DNA of 13,597 nt from Microcaldota archaeon (GTDB lineage: Archaea; Micrarchaeota; Micrarchaeia; Norongarragalinales; Norongarragalinaceae): NCBI GenBank assembly GCA_016214445.1, contig JACROM010000031.1, positions 9,490 through 23,086 of the forward strand. The letters run 5' to 3'. The notes under the pieces are model-generated. The model saw only the letters and a program-made list of their open reading frames with translations. It was not told the DNA's origin and made no database searches. Position 1 is the stretch's first letter. Every line of letters starts with the position of its first letter. Both the position numbers and the translations under genes were made by a program. Positions 1 to 5,365 of the stretch are shown in pieces.

Positions 1-1
1 C

Positions 2-355
2 GAGAGAAGGCTGCTTCAAGATGCCCGGCCGCGAAGGCCGGAGATTCTGGAGCAGCGCGAAGCGCTGCAACGTGAAACTGAAGGGGGGATGTGCCCCCCT
101 GCGGTTCCGAATGAAACCTATGAAGCGCGTGAAAATTCCGGCCCTTATAACGAAAGCACGGGAATTATTCAAGCCGAAAGCCGCGTCTCCAAGTTCCGGG
201 TCTGCAGCAGAGTTATTCAGGCGCGGAACCGCACATCCACGTCTCGCACCAGCCTTAGCCCGCGTAACCCCAAGCCAGCCGACTTACCACCTTCTGAACT
301 ATTTAGAGTTAAGGAGACGGCAAGGAGGACGGCGATAAGCAAACGCAACCATTAA
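2..355 (+). CDS. Possible C-terminal part of an unrecognised protein, open at the window edge
   Basis: From base 2 a frame stays open to a TAA at 353-355. It would encode about 117 residues rich in Arg, Ser, Pro and Glu, with no domain I recognise. A second frame (from base 3, stop at 336-338) is also open and looks about as protein-like, so I cannot choose firmly. Eleven stop triplets between 73 and 312 (73, 79, 112, 121, 130, 148, 256, 265, 295, 304, 310) all fall in the third frame, a period-3 pattern typical of coding DNA. Against this, the same stretch holds perfect GC-rich hairpins at 25-41, 52-68 and 83-99 and long-range complementarity (100-109 with 224-233; 7-13 with 250-256), as expected of a folded RNA. 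It may be coding, a structured RNA, or both. Confidence 0.3.
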   Translation, partial: ERRLLQDARPRRPEILEQREALQRETEGGMCPPAVPNETYEARENSGPYNESTGIIQAESRVSKFRVCSRVIQARNRTSTSRTSLSPRNPKPADLPPSELFRVKETARRTAISKRNH

Positions 356-379
356 CTCCAAGCAAGAGAAAATAGAAGC

Positions 380-535
380 ATGAAACCAACCCCAGAACGC
401 CAAATTAGGGAAAACGCGTTCAAACTTCTGAAAAGCTCTGGAAGAATACCTGAAGAAAAATTGAAGAGCTTCATAGAGCAAACGCCACACCACCACTTGA
501 ACGTGATTGCCAAAAATGCGGAAGAAGGAACTTAG
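380..535 (+). CDS. Small Lys/Glu-rich hypothetical protein (51 aa)
   Basis: ATG at 380, TAG at 533-535. The translation begins MKPTPERQIRENAFKLLKSS and ends NVIAKNAEEGT; it is charged and mostly helical in character, with a HHH run near residue 37. No family is recognised and there is no strong Shine-Dalgarno (only purine-rich sequence upstream). After the TAG the same frame is open through 536-580 and into the next ORF, so this could be the N-terminal half of one 172-residue gene interrupted by an amber codon. TAG is the ordinary stop of at least five other genes here (for example at 3107, 3104, 4284, 9726 and 11499), so recoding as pyrrolysine is unlikely. Confidence 0.4.
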   Translation: MKPTPERQIRENAFKLLKSSGRIPEEKLKSFIEQTPHHHLNVIAKNAEEGT

Positions 536-580
536 GCCGCTACTGGTTTTGGTGTTAGAGAAGCGGGAAGGTCAAAGGTC

Positions 581-898
581 TTGATAAGGCGAGCACAGGA
601 AAAACTCGAAAACGCGCTTAATCTTCTGGTTTTATGCGCGGTAAACGGAAGAAAAGAGGAAGTGCAAGAAAAAGCGGATATAGCACTCGGGCATGAAACC
701 GGAGAACTGAAAGAAAGTTTGGAACACGTGAAGGAAAACCCGTTGAAATTCATTGAGGCCGTAAAAAGAATTAGGGAACTGGACCCTAAAACACACGAAG
801 GAAGGCAGCAAGAAAAAGAAATGCTCAAATCATATGTTGAGGAGATAAAGGAACTCAGAAGAAAGGGGCTTTGCCCTTTTAGCGACGGGGACGATTGA
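581..898 (+). CDS. Hypothetical helical protein (105 aa)
   Basis: The only initiator in this frame after the upstream TAG is the TTG at 581, preceded by AAGG-type purine sequence (575-578). The product is a charged, apparently all-helical protein (residues 5-95 rich in Glu/Lys/Leu) with a short polar tail, ...LCPFSDGDD. No domain or signal peptide is recognised. Its TGA (896-898) lies 41 bases before the HD-domain gene, so the two may be co-transcribed. The start is uncertain because the frame continues upstream without a break to 536. Confidence 0.55.
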   Translation: MIRRAQEKLENALNLLVLCAVNGRKEEVQEKADIALGHETGELKESLEHVKENPLKFIEAVKRIRELDPKTHEGRQQEKEMLKSYVEEIKELRRKGLCPFSDGDD

Positions 899-939
899 GC
901 CAAAACCCTCAAAAAGGCCCTGCTGCAGAAGAAAACCGT

Positions 940-2058
940 ATGATAATCCGCGACGCCATCCACGGTGGTATAGAGTTCAACGCTTCGGAGGAGGGGATAA
1001 TCGCCTCGCCGCTCATGCAGCGGCTGCGCCACGTGCGGCAGCTTTCTATGGTCGCGTTGGTTTACCCGTCAGCCACGCACACCCGCTTCGAGCACTCACT
1101 CGGCTCCACCCACCTCACGGGAGTTCTGGCGGAAAGGCTCGGCCTGAAAGACGGGAAAAAACAAGCGGTTCGCCTTGCTTCGCTGCTGCACGACGTGGGT
1201 CACGGCGCTTTTTCGCACAGCTCGGACTTAATACTCCTGAAGCACACCGGCAAGACGCACGAGGAACGGGGCCTAGACTTGGTAAAGGAAAGCGGCCTTG
1301 CGGAAACAATCCCTTCGTTCGACGAAGTAAGGGAGTGCTTGAAGGGAAAAAACTCGGGCGCGCTCCTGATGAGCGAACTCGGCACGGACAGGATGGACTA
1401 CCTGCTTCGGGACGCCTACTTTACCGGCGTTTCCTACTCGGCAATGGACCACCGGCGTCTGTTGGAAACGCTGGCGCTGAAGGACGGCGAACTGGTCGTG
1501 CTGGAAAAAGGGGTTGTCGCGGCCGAAAGCCTCCTCGTGTCTCGCCATCTGATGTTCAACGCGGTTTACCTGCACCCTGCAGTGAGGATATGTGAGGCCA
1601 TGGTGGAAAAGATGCTGGAACAGGCGCTCGAGGAAAAACTTTTGACGCTCGAAAAAATCTCCTTCGGAACCGACGACGTGCTTTTGACGTTGCTCGCAAC
1701 CAAGAACGCCCTTGCCGAAAGGCTCCTTGACAGGCGGCTCTACAAGAAGGCGTTCGTCCTAGAAACAACCAAGGCAACGGAAAAACAGAAGGAGTTCCTG
1801 CAACAGAAGGAAGCGGAACAAAGAATAAACTCGGCTCTCGAGGAAACCGGCGAGTTCGTCGTCTGCATGCCTCCTGAACGTAAAAAGTACACGGGCATAA
1901 AGGTTTTGGCGAAGGACGGCGAGCTGAAGAACCTCGAAGACTACTCGAACCTCGTCAAGGCGCTGAACCTTGAAAGCGGGAGGGACGCGCTCATAGTGGC
2001 GTGCCCGGAAGAGAAGAGGGAAAACGCGAGAAAAAGTATGGAGGGGTTGTTCGGATAA
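940..2058 (+). CDS. HD-domain phosphohydrolase (dNTPase/SAMHD1-like, COG1078 type)
   Basis: A 372-residue protein of the HD superfamily branch that contains dGTPases and SAMHD1-like nucleotide phosphohydrolases. The N-terminus MIIRDAIHGGIEF matches the family's usual opening (RDxIHG...I), which is why I start at ATG 940 rather than the in-frame TTG at 895. Metal-site residues are visible: His52 in RFEHSLG, His84-Asp85 in LLHDVGHGAFSH, and Asp150 in GTDRMDYLLRD; His88 and His93 are also present. A helical C-terminal half (about 160-300) and a small mixed domain (about 305-372) follow. The likely activity is metal-dependent hydrolysis of a nucleotide or phosphate ester in the cytosol; the substrate cannot be read from sequence. 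It follows the 581-898 ORF and precedes a 52-aa ORF on the same strand. Confidence 0.9.
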   Translation: MIIRDAIHGGIEFNASEEGIIASPLMQRLRHVRQLSMVALVYPSATHTRFEHSLGSTHLTGVLAERLGLKDGKKQAVRLASLLHDVGHGAFSHSSDLILLKHTGKTHEERGLDLVKESGLAETIPSFDEVRECLKGKNSGALLMSELGTDRMDYLLRDAYFTGVSYSAMDHRRLLETLALKDGELVVLEKGVVAAESLLVSRHLMFNAVYLHPAVRICEAMVEKMLEQALEEKLLTLEKISFGTDDVLLTLLATKNALAERLLDRRLYKKAFVLETTKATEKQKEFLQQKEAEQRINSALEETGEFVVCMPPERKKYTGIKVLAKDGELKNLEDYSNLVKALNLESGRDALIVACPEEKRENARKSMEGLFG

Positions 2059-2074
2059 GAGAGGAAGCGAAAAC

Positions 2075-2233
2075 ATGGACTACAAAAAACTCGAACAAAT
2101 GGAAGATGAAGAAGACATTAGAGAATGTAACCGCATAATGAAGGAGATCAAAGAAGGAAAGCAAAAGCTCTACACGCAGGAAGAATTCGAGAAAATGACG
2201 GGAACGAAGCTGGAGAAGAAAAAAACAAAATAA
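2075..2233 (+). CDS. Small acidic/basic hypothetical protein (52 aa)
   Basis: ATG 2075 has GAGG 12 bases upstream and lies 16 bases after the HD gene's stop, so it is probably in the same transcript. The product starts MDYKKLEQMEDEEDIRECNR and ends in a Lys-rich tail; the segment KLYTQEEFEKM resembles the C-terminal helices of small RelB-like antitoxins, but no toxin gene is adjacent. Function unknown. Confidence 0.55.
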   Translation: MDYKKLEQMEDEEDIRECNRIMKEIKEGKQKLYTQEEFEKMTGTKLEKKKTK

Positions 2234-2264
2234 CAGATACGCAATAAACTGAAATGGTGCACCA

Positions 2265-3107
2265 ATGAAAGAAGAAAAAATTACAGTCATCGTGCCTGCG
2301 CATAACGAAGAAGAAAACATATCAATGGTATTGGGACCTTTGAATGAAGCCAAGCGCAAAGGCGTAATACACGACGCAGTCGTCGTAGATGACGGAAGCA
2401 CTGACCGTACTGCAGAAATAGTGAAAAGGGCAGGTATCCACGTCATCCAGATGCCGGTAAACCAAGGAAAAGGCGCGGCGGTTTTGGAGGGAATAAAGCA
2501 CGCCGCCAAGAACGGGTCGTACACCGTCGTAACCGTTGACGCTGATTCTCTGAACTTGACTCCAGACCAGTTACAGGGGATTACCGGCACACTGAAAAAA
2601 AGCGGCAAACGGATGGTAATCGGCTATTATCATGAAGGCGACCCAAATGACGAGTTCGAGAAACTTTTTTCAAGCGGAATACACTTCAGCGGCTTCCGCG
2701 CCATAAAAACCGCTTGGCTATTCAAGGGAAAACCAAATGAAGGCGACCCTTTCACGTCAAAGCCCGCAAAGCGTTTTGTCGAATGGGCAACGGGATACGG
2801 GCTTGAGAAAGCACTCGAAGCCGCAATCAGTGACTATGACCTTTACAGGGAAAAACCCCTCTGGCAAAAATCGCCCTACCGCAAGGGAAAAGAAAGACAG
2901 GACAGAGAACTAGCCGAAACAGATGAAAAAATCAGGGAACGGACCAACAAGCTGAAATGGCTCCTGTCTGCCAGGCAGTTGCTCAAAGACATACGTGAAG
3001 GCAACGGAATTTGGGGTACGCTAACTCCTGCGCAGCGCAAAGAGCGCCAAAAACTCGAAAGGAGTATTTTAAACACCACACTGGCGCGCCTAAGAAAAGG
3101 AAGCTAG
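2265..3107 (+). CDS. Family 2 (GT-A) glycosyltransferase with charged C-terminal extension
   Basis: A 280-residue protein. Residues 5-115 are a GT-A fold of family GT2: ITVIVPAHNEEENI at the N-terminus, VVDDGSTDRT (UDP-sugar-binding Asp at 42-43), NQGKGAAV (66-73) and the DxD-type metal motif VDADS (91-95). The canonical part ends near residue 150. The last 85-90 residues are a Lys/Arg/Glu-rich helical tail without membrane segments, so it is probably a soluble or peripherally bound sugar transferase; donor and acceptor are unknown. ATG 2265 has GGTG at 2256-2259, the Shine-Dalgarno form used by other genes here. Its TAG (3105-3107) overlaps the stop of the convergent gene. It is richer in AAA/GAA codons than the HD gene, which might hint at transfer. 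Confidence 0.88.
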   Translation: MKEEKITVIVPAHNEEENISMVLGPLNEAKRKGVIHDAVVVDDGSTDRTAEIVKRAGIHVIQMPVNQGKGAAVLEGIKHAAKNGSYTVVTVDADSLNLTPDQLQGITGTLKKSGKRMVIGYYHEGDPNDEFEKLFSSGIHFSGFRAIKTAWLFKGKPNEGDPFTSKPAKRFVEWATGYGLEKALEAAISDYDLYREKPLWQKSPYRKGKERQDRELAETDEKIRERTNKLKWLLSARQLLKDIREGNGIWGTLTPAQRKERQKLERSILNTTLARLRKGS

Positions 3108-3460
3108 AAAGAGAAGGATTCCGCTTCCCGCATCCTGAAGAACTTTTTCGTCACTTCAACTGCCTTTTTTTCGTCAAACCCCTTGCAAGTGTAGATGATG
3201 CCGGAAAAGAAACGCGCCTCGGACCAAACGTAAACCGAAATGCCGGAATCAACCAAAGGAACGAAAGCATCGAAGCCCTGGTTTTCTTTTTTACCTTCGC
3301 CAGCCGGAGAAAAAATTATTGGTTCACCGTAAGCTTTCAGGCCGAGCGCGGAAGTGATTTTCTCAAAATACTGCCTTATGGTTTTTTCGTCCACGTTAAT
3401 TCCATAAAATCCTTCGACCAAGAGCCGTTGCCTGAAAATGTTCGGGGCCAAATTCTTCAT
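3104..3460 (-). CDS. S-adenosylmethionine decarboxylase-like protein lacking the processing His
   Basis: 118 residues, the usual size of the prokaryotic class of AdoMet decarboxylase proenzymes (SpeH/SpeD), which make decarboxylated AdoMet for polyamine synthesis after self-cleavage at a Ser to form a pyruvoyl group. The segment PLVDSGISVYVWSEARF aligns ungapped with the family's ESHxxIHTWPE region, and IIYTCKGF with VFTCGG. Ser72 (pyruvoyl-forming position) and Cys92 (catalytic Cys) are kept with the family's exact 20-residue spacing. The residue after Ser is Gly rather than His, and the His needed for processing (five residues after Ser) is Tyr77. It may therefore not self-process normally and could have a different role. 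ATG 3460 follows the aEF-1beta stop by 6 bases, so the two are probably one operon. Family membership is fairly sure, activity is not. Confidence 0.75.
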   Translation of the reverse strand: MKNLAPNIFRQRLLVEGFYGINVDEKTIRQYFEKITSALGLKAYGEPIIFSPAGEGKKENQGFDAFVPLVDSGISVYVWSEARFFSGIIYTCKGFDEKKAVEVTKKFFRMREAESFSF

Positions 3461-3466
3461 TGTAAA

Positions 3467-3715
3467 TCAGCTAATCAGTCCGACTTCTTCCACCTGGACA
3501 TTTGAGACGCCTTTCGTGTTCTGAAGCTCTTCCTCGAAGTCGCGGCCGGAACCGTCTTCCGTGACAAAAGAAGCCTGAATCACTTTAGCGCCGAAAACGT
3601 AGTCGATTATCTCCGCCTTGTTGCAGCCGTCCACTTTCTTTACAGTTGCAAGCAGCTGCTCCGGAGTAACGCCCTCATCTGGAAACACTTTCATTCTCAC
3701 CAATACTTTACCCAT
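3467..3715 (-). CDS. ef1b: Translation elongation factor aEF-1beta
   Basis: 82 residues, close to the usual 85-90 of the archaeal protein. It opens MGKVLVRMKVFPDEG and contains the conserved stretch VFGAKVIQASFVTEDG followed by GVSNVQVEEVG at the C-terminus. aEF-1beta is the guanine-nucleotide exchange factor for aEF-1alpha, restoring its GTP form in the cytosol during translation. ATG 3715 is preceded by GGTG, and the stop of the preceding possible ORF abuts it. The AdoMetDC-like gene follows closely. Confidence 0.95.
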   Translation of the reverse strand: MGKVLVRMKVFPDEGVTPEQLLATVKKVDGCNKAEIIDYVFGAKVIQASFVTEDGSGRDFEEELQNTKGVSNVQVEEVGLIS

Positions 3716-3880
3716 TCAACACACCTTTTGAAACTTGAATTCGCGCACAGGAACCGCCCAGCCACGAAACACCTTTGTCAAAAAATTCTTCAACACCAAA
3801 GCCGCCAAAGAATAAATATCCAAACCCTCGAAATCCTCTTCGGCTTCGAACCCTCGCCAAAGAAAACCCGCCTCACACAC
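3716..3880 (-). CDS. Possible small ORF filling the gap between ribL and ef1b
   Basis: The 157 bases between the RibL stop and the ef1b start are open in one frame that abuts both genes. A GTG at 3880 overlaps the RibL stop (GGTGTGTGA), and the TGA at 3718-3716 touches the ef1b ATG. The 54-aa product would contain DIYSLAALVLKNFLTKVFRG, a mildly amphipathic helix, with no recognised family. The alternative is an untranslated spacer holding an ef1b promoter: a TATA-like sequence (TATTTATT on this strand) lies at 3811-3819. The exact abutment is the main argument for coding. Confidence 0.3.
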   Translation of the reverse strand: MCEAGFLWRGFEAEEDFEGLDIYSLAALVLKNFLTKVFRGWAVPVREFKFQKVC

Positions 3881-4280
3881 CAAAAATCTTCTTGAGTTTA
3901 GAGCTCTTGAACTTGTGCGGCTCAAACGCCTCAGCGCGCTTTATCTTCGTCTTCAGGTTGTTCTCCTTCAGGTAAGCCCGCAAAGCGGGCAAGTCAACGT
4001 TCTGGTCGTAGCCCAACAATAAAACATCGGGCTTGGCTTCCTTCAAGACCTTGAAGTTGTCTTCCACGTCCCCGAGGACTACAGAGTCAACGCCCTTTAT
4101 CGCCGCAACGGCCTGCGCGCGCTGCTCCTCCGAAAACAAAGGAGGTTTCCCCTTAATCTTGAGCACGGTCGCGTCCCTCGCGACCACCACCATTATCTCG
4201 CCCATTTTCTTGGCCTGCCTGAACAAAGCCAGGTGGCCCGGGTGGAGGAAATCAAACACTCCGGCGACCATTACCTTCAT
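3873..4280 (-). CDS. ribL: Archaeal FAD synthase (FMN adenylyltransferase, RibL type)
   Basis: 135 residues of the nucleotidyltransferase superfamily that transfers a nucleotide to an alcohol or phosphate. The N-terminus has VAGVFDFLHPGHLALF (HxGH nucleotide-binding motif, residues 14-17). VVVARDATV, FSEEQRAQAV, VVLGDVEDNF and LLLGYDQ follow, the order seen in Methanocaldococcus RibL, which makes FAD from FMN and CTP/ATP-type donors. The C-terminus here (HKFKSSKLKK) lacks the Cys residues found near the end of the Methanocaldococcus enzyme. A glycerol-3-phosphate or other cytidylyltransferase is the alternative. ATG 4280 lies 3 bases after the zinc-ribbon stop, implying co-transcription. Confidence 0.87.
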   Translation of the reverse strand: MKVMVAGVFDFLHPGHLALFRQAKKMGEIMVVVARDATVLKIKGKPPLFSEEQRAQAVAAIKGVDSVVLGDVEDNFKVLKEAKPDVLLLGYDQNVDLPALRAYLKENNLKTKIKRAEAFEPHKFKSSKLKKIFGV

Positions 4281-4283
4281 TTC

Positions 4284-4433
4284 CTACGGGCCCTCGAAGC
4301 TGCAGTTCCTGCACTTGTAAGCGTTCGAATTGAGCTTGCAGTCGGCGCACCTGCAGATTTTCTGGCCGCACGACGGGCACTCGAACACCGTGGCGTTCAG
4401 CTTCGCGTCTCGGCCACAACTTGAACAGTTCAT
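4284..4433 (-). CDS. Small four-CxxC zinc-ribbon protein (COG2888 type)
   Basis: 49 residues with four Cys pairs: C3/C6, C19/C22 in FECPSCGQ, C29/C32 in RCADC and C41/C44 in YKCRNCSFEGP. The ending (Tyr-x-Cys-x-x-Cys-x-Phe-x-Gly-Pro) is typical of the archaeal zinc-ribbon family COG2888/DUF1610, annotated as RNA-binding and translation-linked and often found next to aEF-1beta. Here ribL lies between them. I take ATG 4433 rather than the upstream in-frame ATG at 4490 because a TATA box sits between the two, and GGTG precedes 4433 by 8 bases. It probably binds two zinc ions. Confidence 0.9.
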   Translation of the reverse strand: MNCSSCGRDAKLNATVFECPSCGQKICRCADCKLNSNAYKCRNCSFEGP

Positions 4434-4444
4434 ACAATAACACC
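4429..4444 (-). promoter_or_regulatory. Leader with GGTG Shine-Dalgarno, identical to that of the OB-fold gene
   Basis: Reading on the minus strand the sequence is GGTGTTATTGTATGAA, where ATG is the zinc-ribbon start. Exactly the same 16 bases occur at the start of the OB-fold gene (10006-10021). Confidence 0.8.
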
Positions 4445-4466
4445 AGACAGCACTTATGCAGGAACC

Positions 4467-4477
4467 GTTTTTTATAG
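4467..4477. promoter_or_regulatory. TATA box between divergent genes
   Basis: The plus strand reads GTTTTTTATAG around here; on the minus strand CTATAAAAAAC. The minus reading lies about 39 bases before the zinc-ribbon ATG, leaving room for a short leader with GGTG. The plus reading (TTTATAGG) lies about 27 bases before the GTG at 4499, the archaeal TATA-to-start distance of a leaderless transcript. Confidence 0.6.
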
Positions 4478-4498
4478 GTTTGCTGCGCAAACATAGGT

Positions 4499-4978
4499 GT
4501 GATCAACGTAATAACGCGCCTCCACAACAGGCGCTCACCGTTCAAAAGGTACGCGCCACCCGGGGTCAGATACCCGAGCTTGCTGAAGACGGACAACTTC
4601 CACAAGCGCGCCGCCATAAAGTATACTACTTACCTCTCGCCTAACTTTGCCGAACTGGAAGCGCGGAGAGGCGAGGCTCACGTCGGCAACCTGCTGGAAG
4701 AGAGGGAAAGAATACTGGAGGAAGCGGACAAGAAAAAAATAACCGCGGAATCGGAAGAATGCAACACATTCATGCGCGCAGTACAGTGGTTTTTCGGCAA
4801 GGAGCTCCAAAAAATTATCCCGTCGACCATACTGGACGCAAAATTCGAGCCACTGGTAGTCTCTTTCAGGGATGAAGTCCGCCCTACTTCGGCGCACATT
4901 AAACTCACTCTGAAAATGGTGGCAAACAGAAAAAGTTGGGGGAGATTGATGACATCCTCCGCAGCCTCCCTCGCCTGA
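4499..4978 (+). CDS. Unrecognised protein (159 aa)
   Basis: GTG start at 4499, TGA at 4976-4978. The N-terminal 45 residues are basic and aromatic (ITRLHNRRSPFKRYAPPG then TYLSPNF). A charged helix follows (about 50-85, EERERILEEADKKK) and then a mixed segment with VQWFFGKELQKIIP. No family is recognised; the basic N-terminus would suit nucleic-acid or ribosome binding, which is only inference. The codon pattern is gene-like, with mostly G/C third positions. A TATA element 27 bases before the GTG predicts leaderless expression divergent from the zinc-ribbon operon. The tail after about residue 140 (Ser/Ala-rich) looks less conserved in character. Confidence 0.6.
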   Translation: MINVITRLHNRRSPFKRYAPPGVRYPSLLKTDNFHKRAAIKYTTYLSPNFAELEARRGEAHVGNLLEERERILEEADKKKITAESEECNTFMRAVQWFFGKELQKIIPSTILDAKFEPLVVSFRDEVRPTSAHIKLTLKMVANRKSWGRLMTSSAASLA

Positions 4979-5085
4979 TGGCTCGGATGGCTGCGGTATC
5001 CCCTTGATATGCTGATGGCGTTACACATCCCCTTCAGACATCCCCGACGATTCGACGCTTATAATTTTTCAGCCTACCAACAATC

Positions 5086-5093
5086 CTTAAAAG
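5086..5093 (+). promoter_or_regulatory. TATA-like box of the tRNA-Arg gene
   Basis: CTTAAAAG centred about 28 bases before the first base of the tRNA, the expected archaeal spacing. The remaining bases from 4979 to 5117 show no gene I can support. Confidence 0.5.
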
Positions 5094-5156
5094 TCCGCTT
5101 GAACAAGACTCACTTAAGGGCCCGTAGTATAGCCTGGACAGAATGGAAGCTTGCGG

Positions 5157-5204
5157 AACAGCCGCGGTCGCATGAATGCGCGAAAGCGAAACGTGTGTGC
5201 AGAC
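5157..5204 (+). other. tRNA-Arg intron 1 (48 nt, position 37/38)
   Basis: A textbook bulge-helix-bulge splice site is visible. The anticodon stem is the outer helix; TTGC (5151-5154) pairs with GCAG (5199-5202) as the 4-bp central helix. Three-base bulges GGA (5155-5157) and ACA (5203-5205) are cut after their second base, and ACA (5158-5160) pairs with TGT as the inner helix. The intron interior contains small hairpins such as GCAT-GA-ATGC and CGC-GAAA-GCG. Confidence 0.88.
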
Positions 5205-5225
5205 AGCTTCAGACCGGGGTTCAAA

Positions 5226-5322
5226 AGACCATCTTTTCTTTTTTACCGAAAAAAGAAAAGCTGGTCGGTCCAAAAGAAAAAACCGACCGGTTTTCTTTCA
5301 ACTTGAAAAGATAGCCAGAAAC
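5226..5322 (+). other. tRNA-Arg intron 2 (97 nt, T loop, position 59/60)
   Basis: It splits the T loop after TTCAAA; the 3' exon resumes with T60. It contains a hairpin with a perfect 12-bp stem, CTTTTCTTTTTT (5233-5244) with AAAAAAGAAAAG (5249-5260), loop ACCG, extended by GACCA/TGGTC. An overlapping alternative 7-bp stem, GGTCGGT (5263-5269) with ACCGACC (5282-5288), has an A-rich loop containing AAAAGAAAA. The splice junction has only a relaxed bulge-helix-bulge (TTC/GAA core with 3-base flanks), so the cut points could shift by a base or two within the A run. Introns at 59/60 are known from Thermoproteales. Confidence 0.75.
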
Positions 5323-5336
5323 TCCCCGCGGGCCCG

Positions 5337-5347
5337 TTTTTATTTTT
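5337..5347 (+). terminator. Oligo-T terminator after tRNA-Arg
   Basis: TTTTTATTTTT directly after the discriminator base, the usual archaeal oligo-T termination signal. Confidence 0.6.
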
Positions 5348-5365
5348 CAACAAGAGGAAACAAAA

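Larger units (their letters stand above)
5118..5336 (+). tRNA. tRNA-Arg(GCG) interrupted by two introns
   Basis: The exons are 5118-5156, 5205-5225 and 5323-5336, giving a 74-nt tRNA. Acceptor stem GGGCCCG pairs with CGGGCCC (5329-5335), followed by discriminator G. The anticodon stem is GAAGC (5146-5150) with GCTTC (5206-5210); the loop reads TTGCGGA, giving anticodon GCG (5153-5155), which decodes CGC. The T stem is CGGGG (5215-5219) with CCCCG (5324-5328), and the joined T loop is TTCAAAT. The D arm has GG at 5136-5137 and one A-A mismatch (positions 12-23). The first intron is at the canonical 37/38 site; the second is in the T loop at 59/60. An oligo-T stretch follows directly. Isotype is supported by the anticodon and an acceptor stem typical of archaeal tRNA-Arg. 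Confidence 0.88.

Noticed and set aside
533..535. TAG as pyrrolysine codon
   Set aside because: TAG is used as the ordinary final stop of several well-supported genes in the window, and no Pyl-type family is involved.
532..1032. 166-aa minus-strand ORF
   Set aside because: It runs antisense to the 581-898 ORF and the start of the HD gene, is Ser/Phe-rich as expected of the complement of Glu/Lys codons, and has no family.
4946..5015. C/D-box-like guide RNA: TTGATGA (4946-4952), CTGA (4975-4978), CTGA (5012-5015)
   Set aside because: The C box lacks the leading purine, no good C' box is present, and the first half lies inside the 4499-4978 ORF; the match is too weak to call.
5233..5300. Rho-independent-type terminators or a MITE in the TTTTCTTT/AAAAGAAA hairpins
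   Set aside because: The acceptor and T-stem halves of tRNA-Arg flank the segment exactly, so it is inside the tRNA as an intron.
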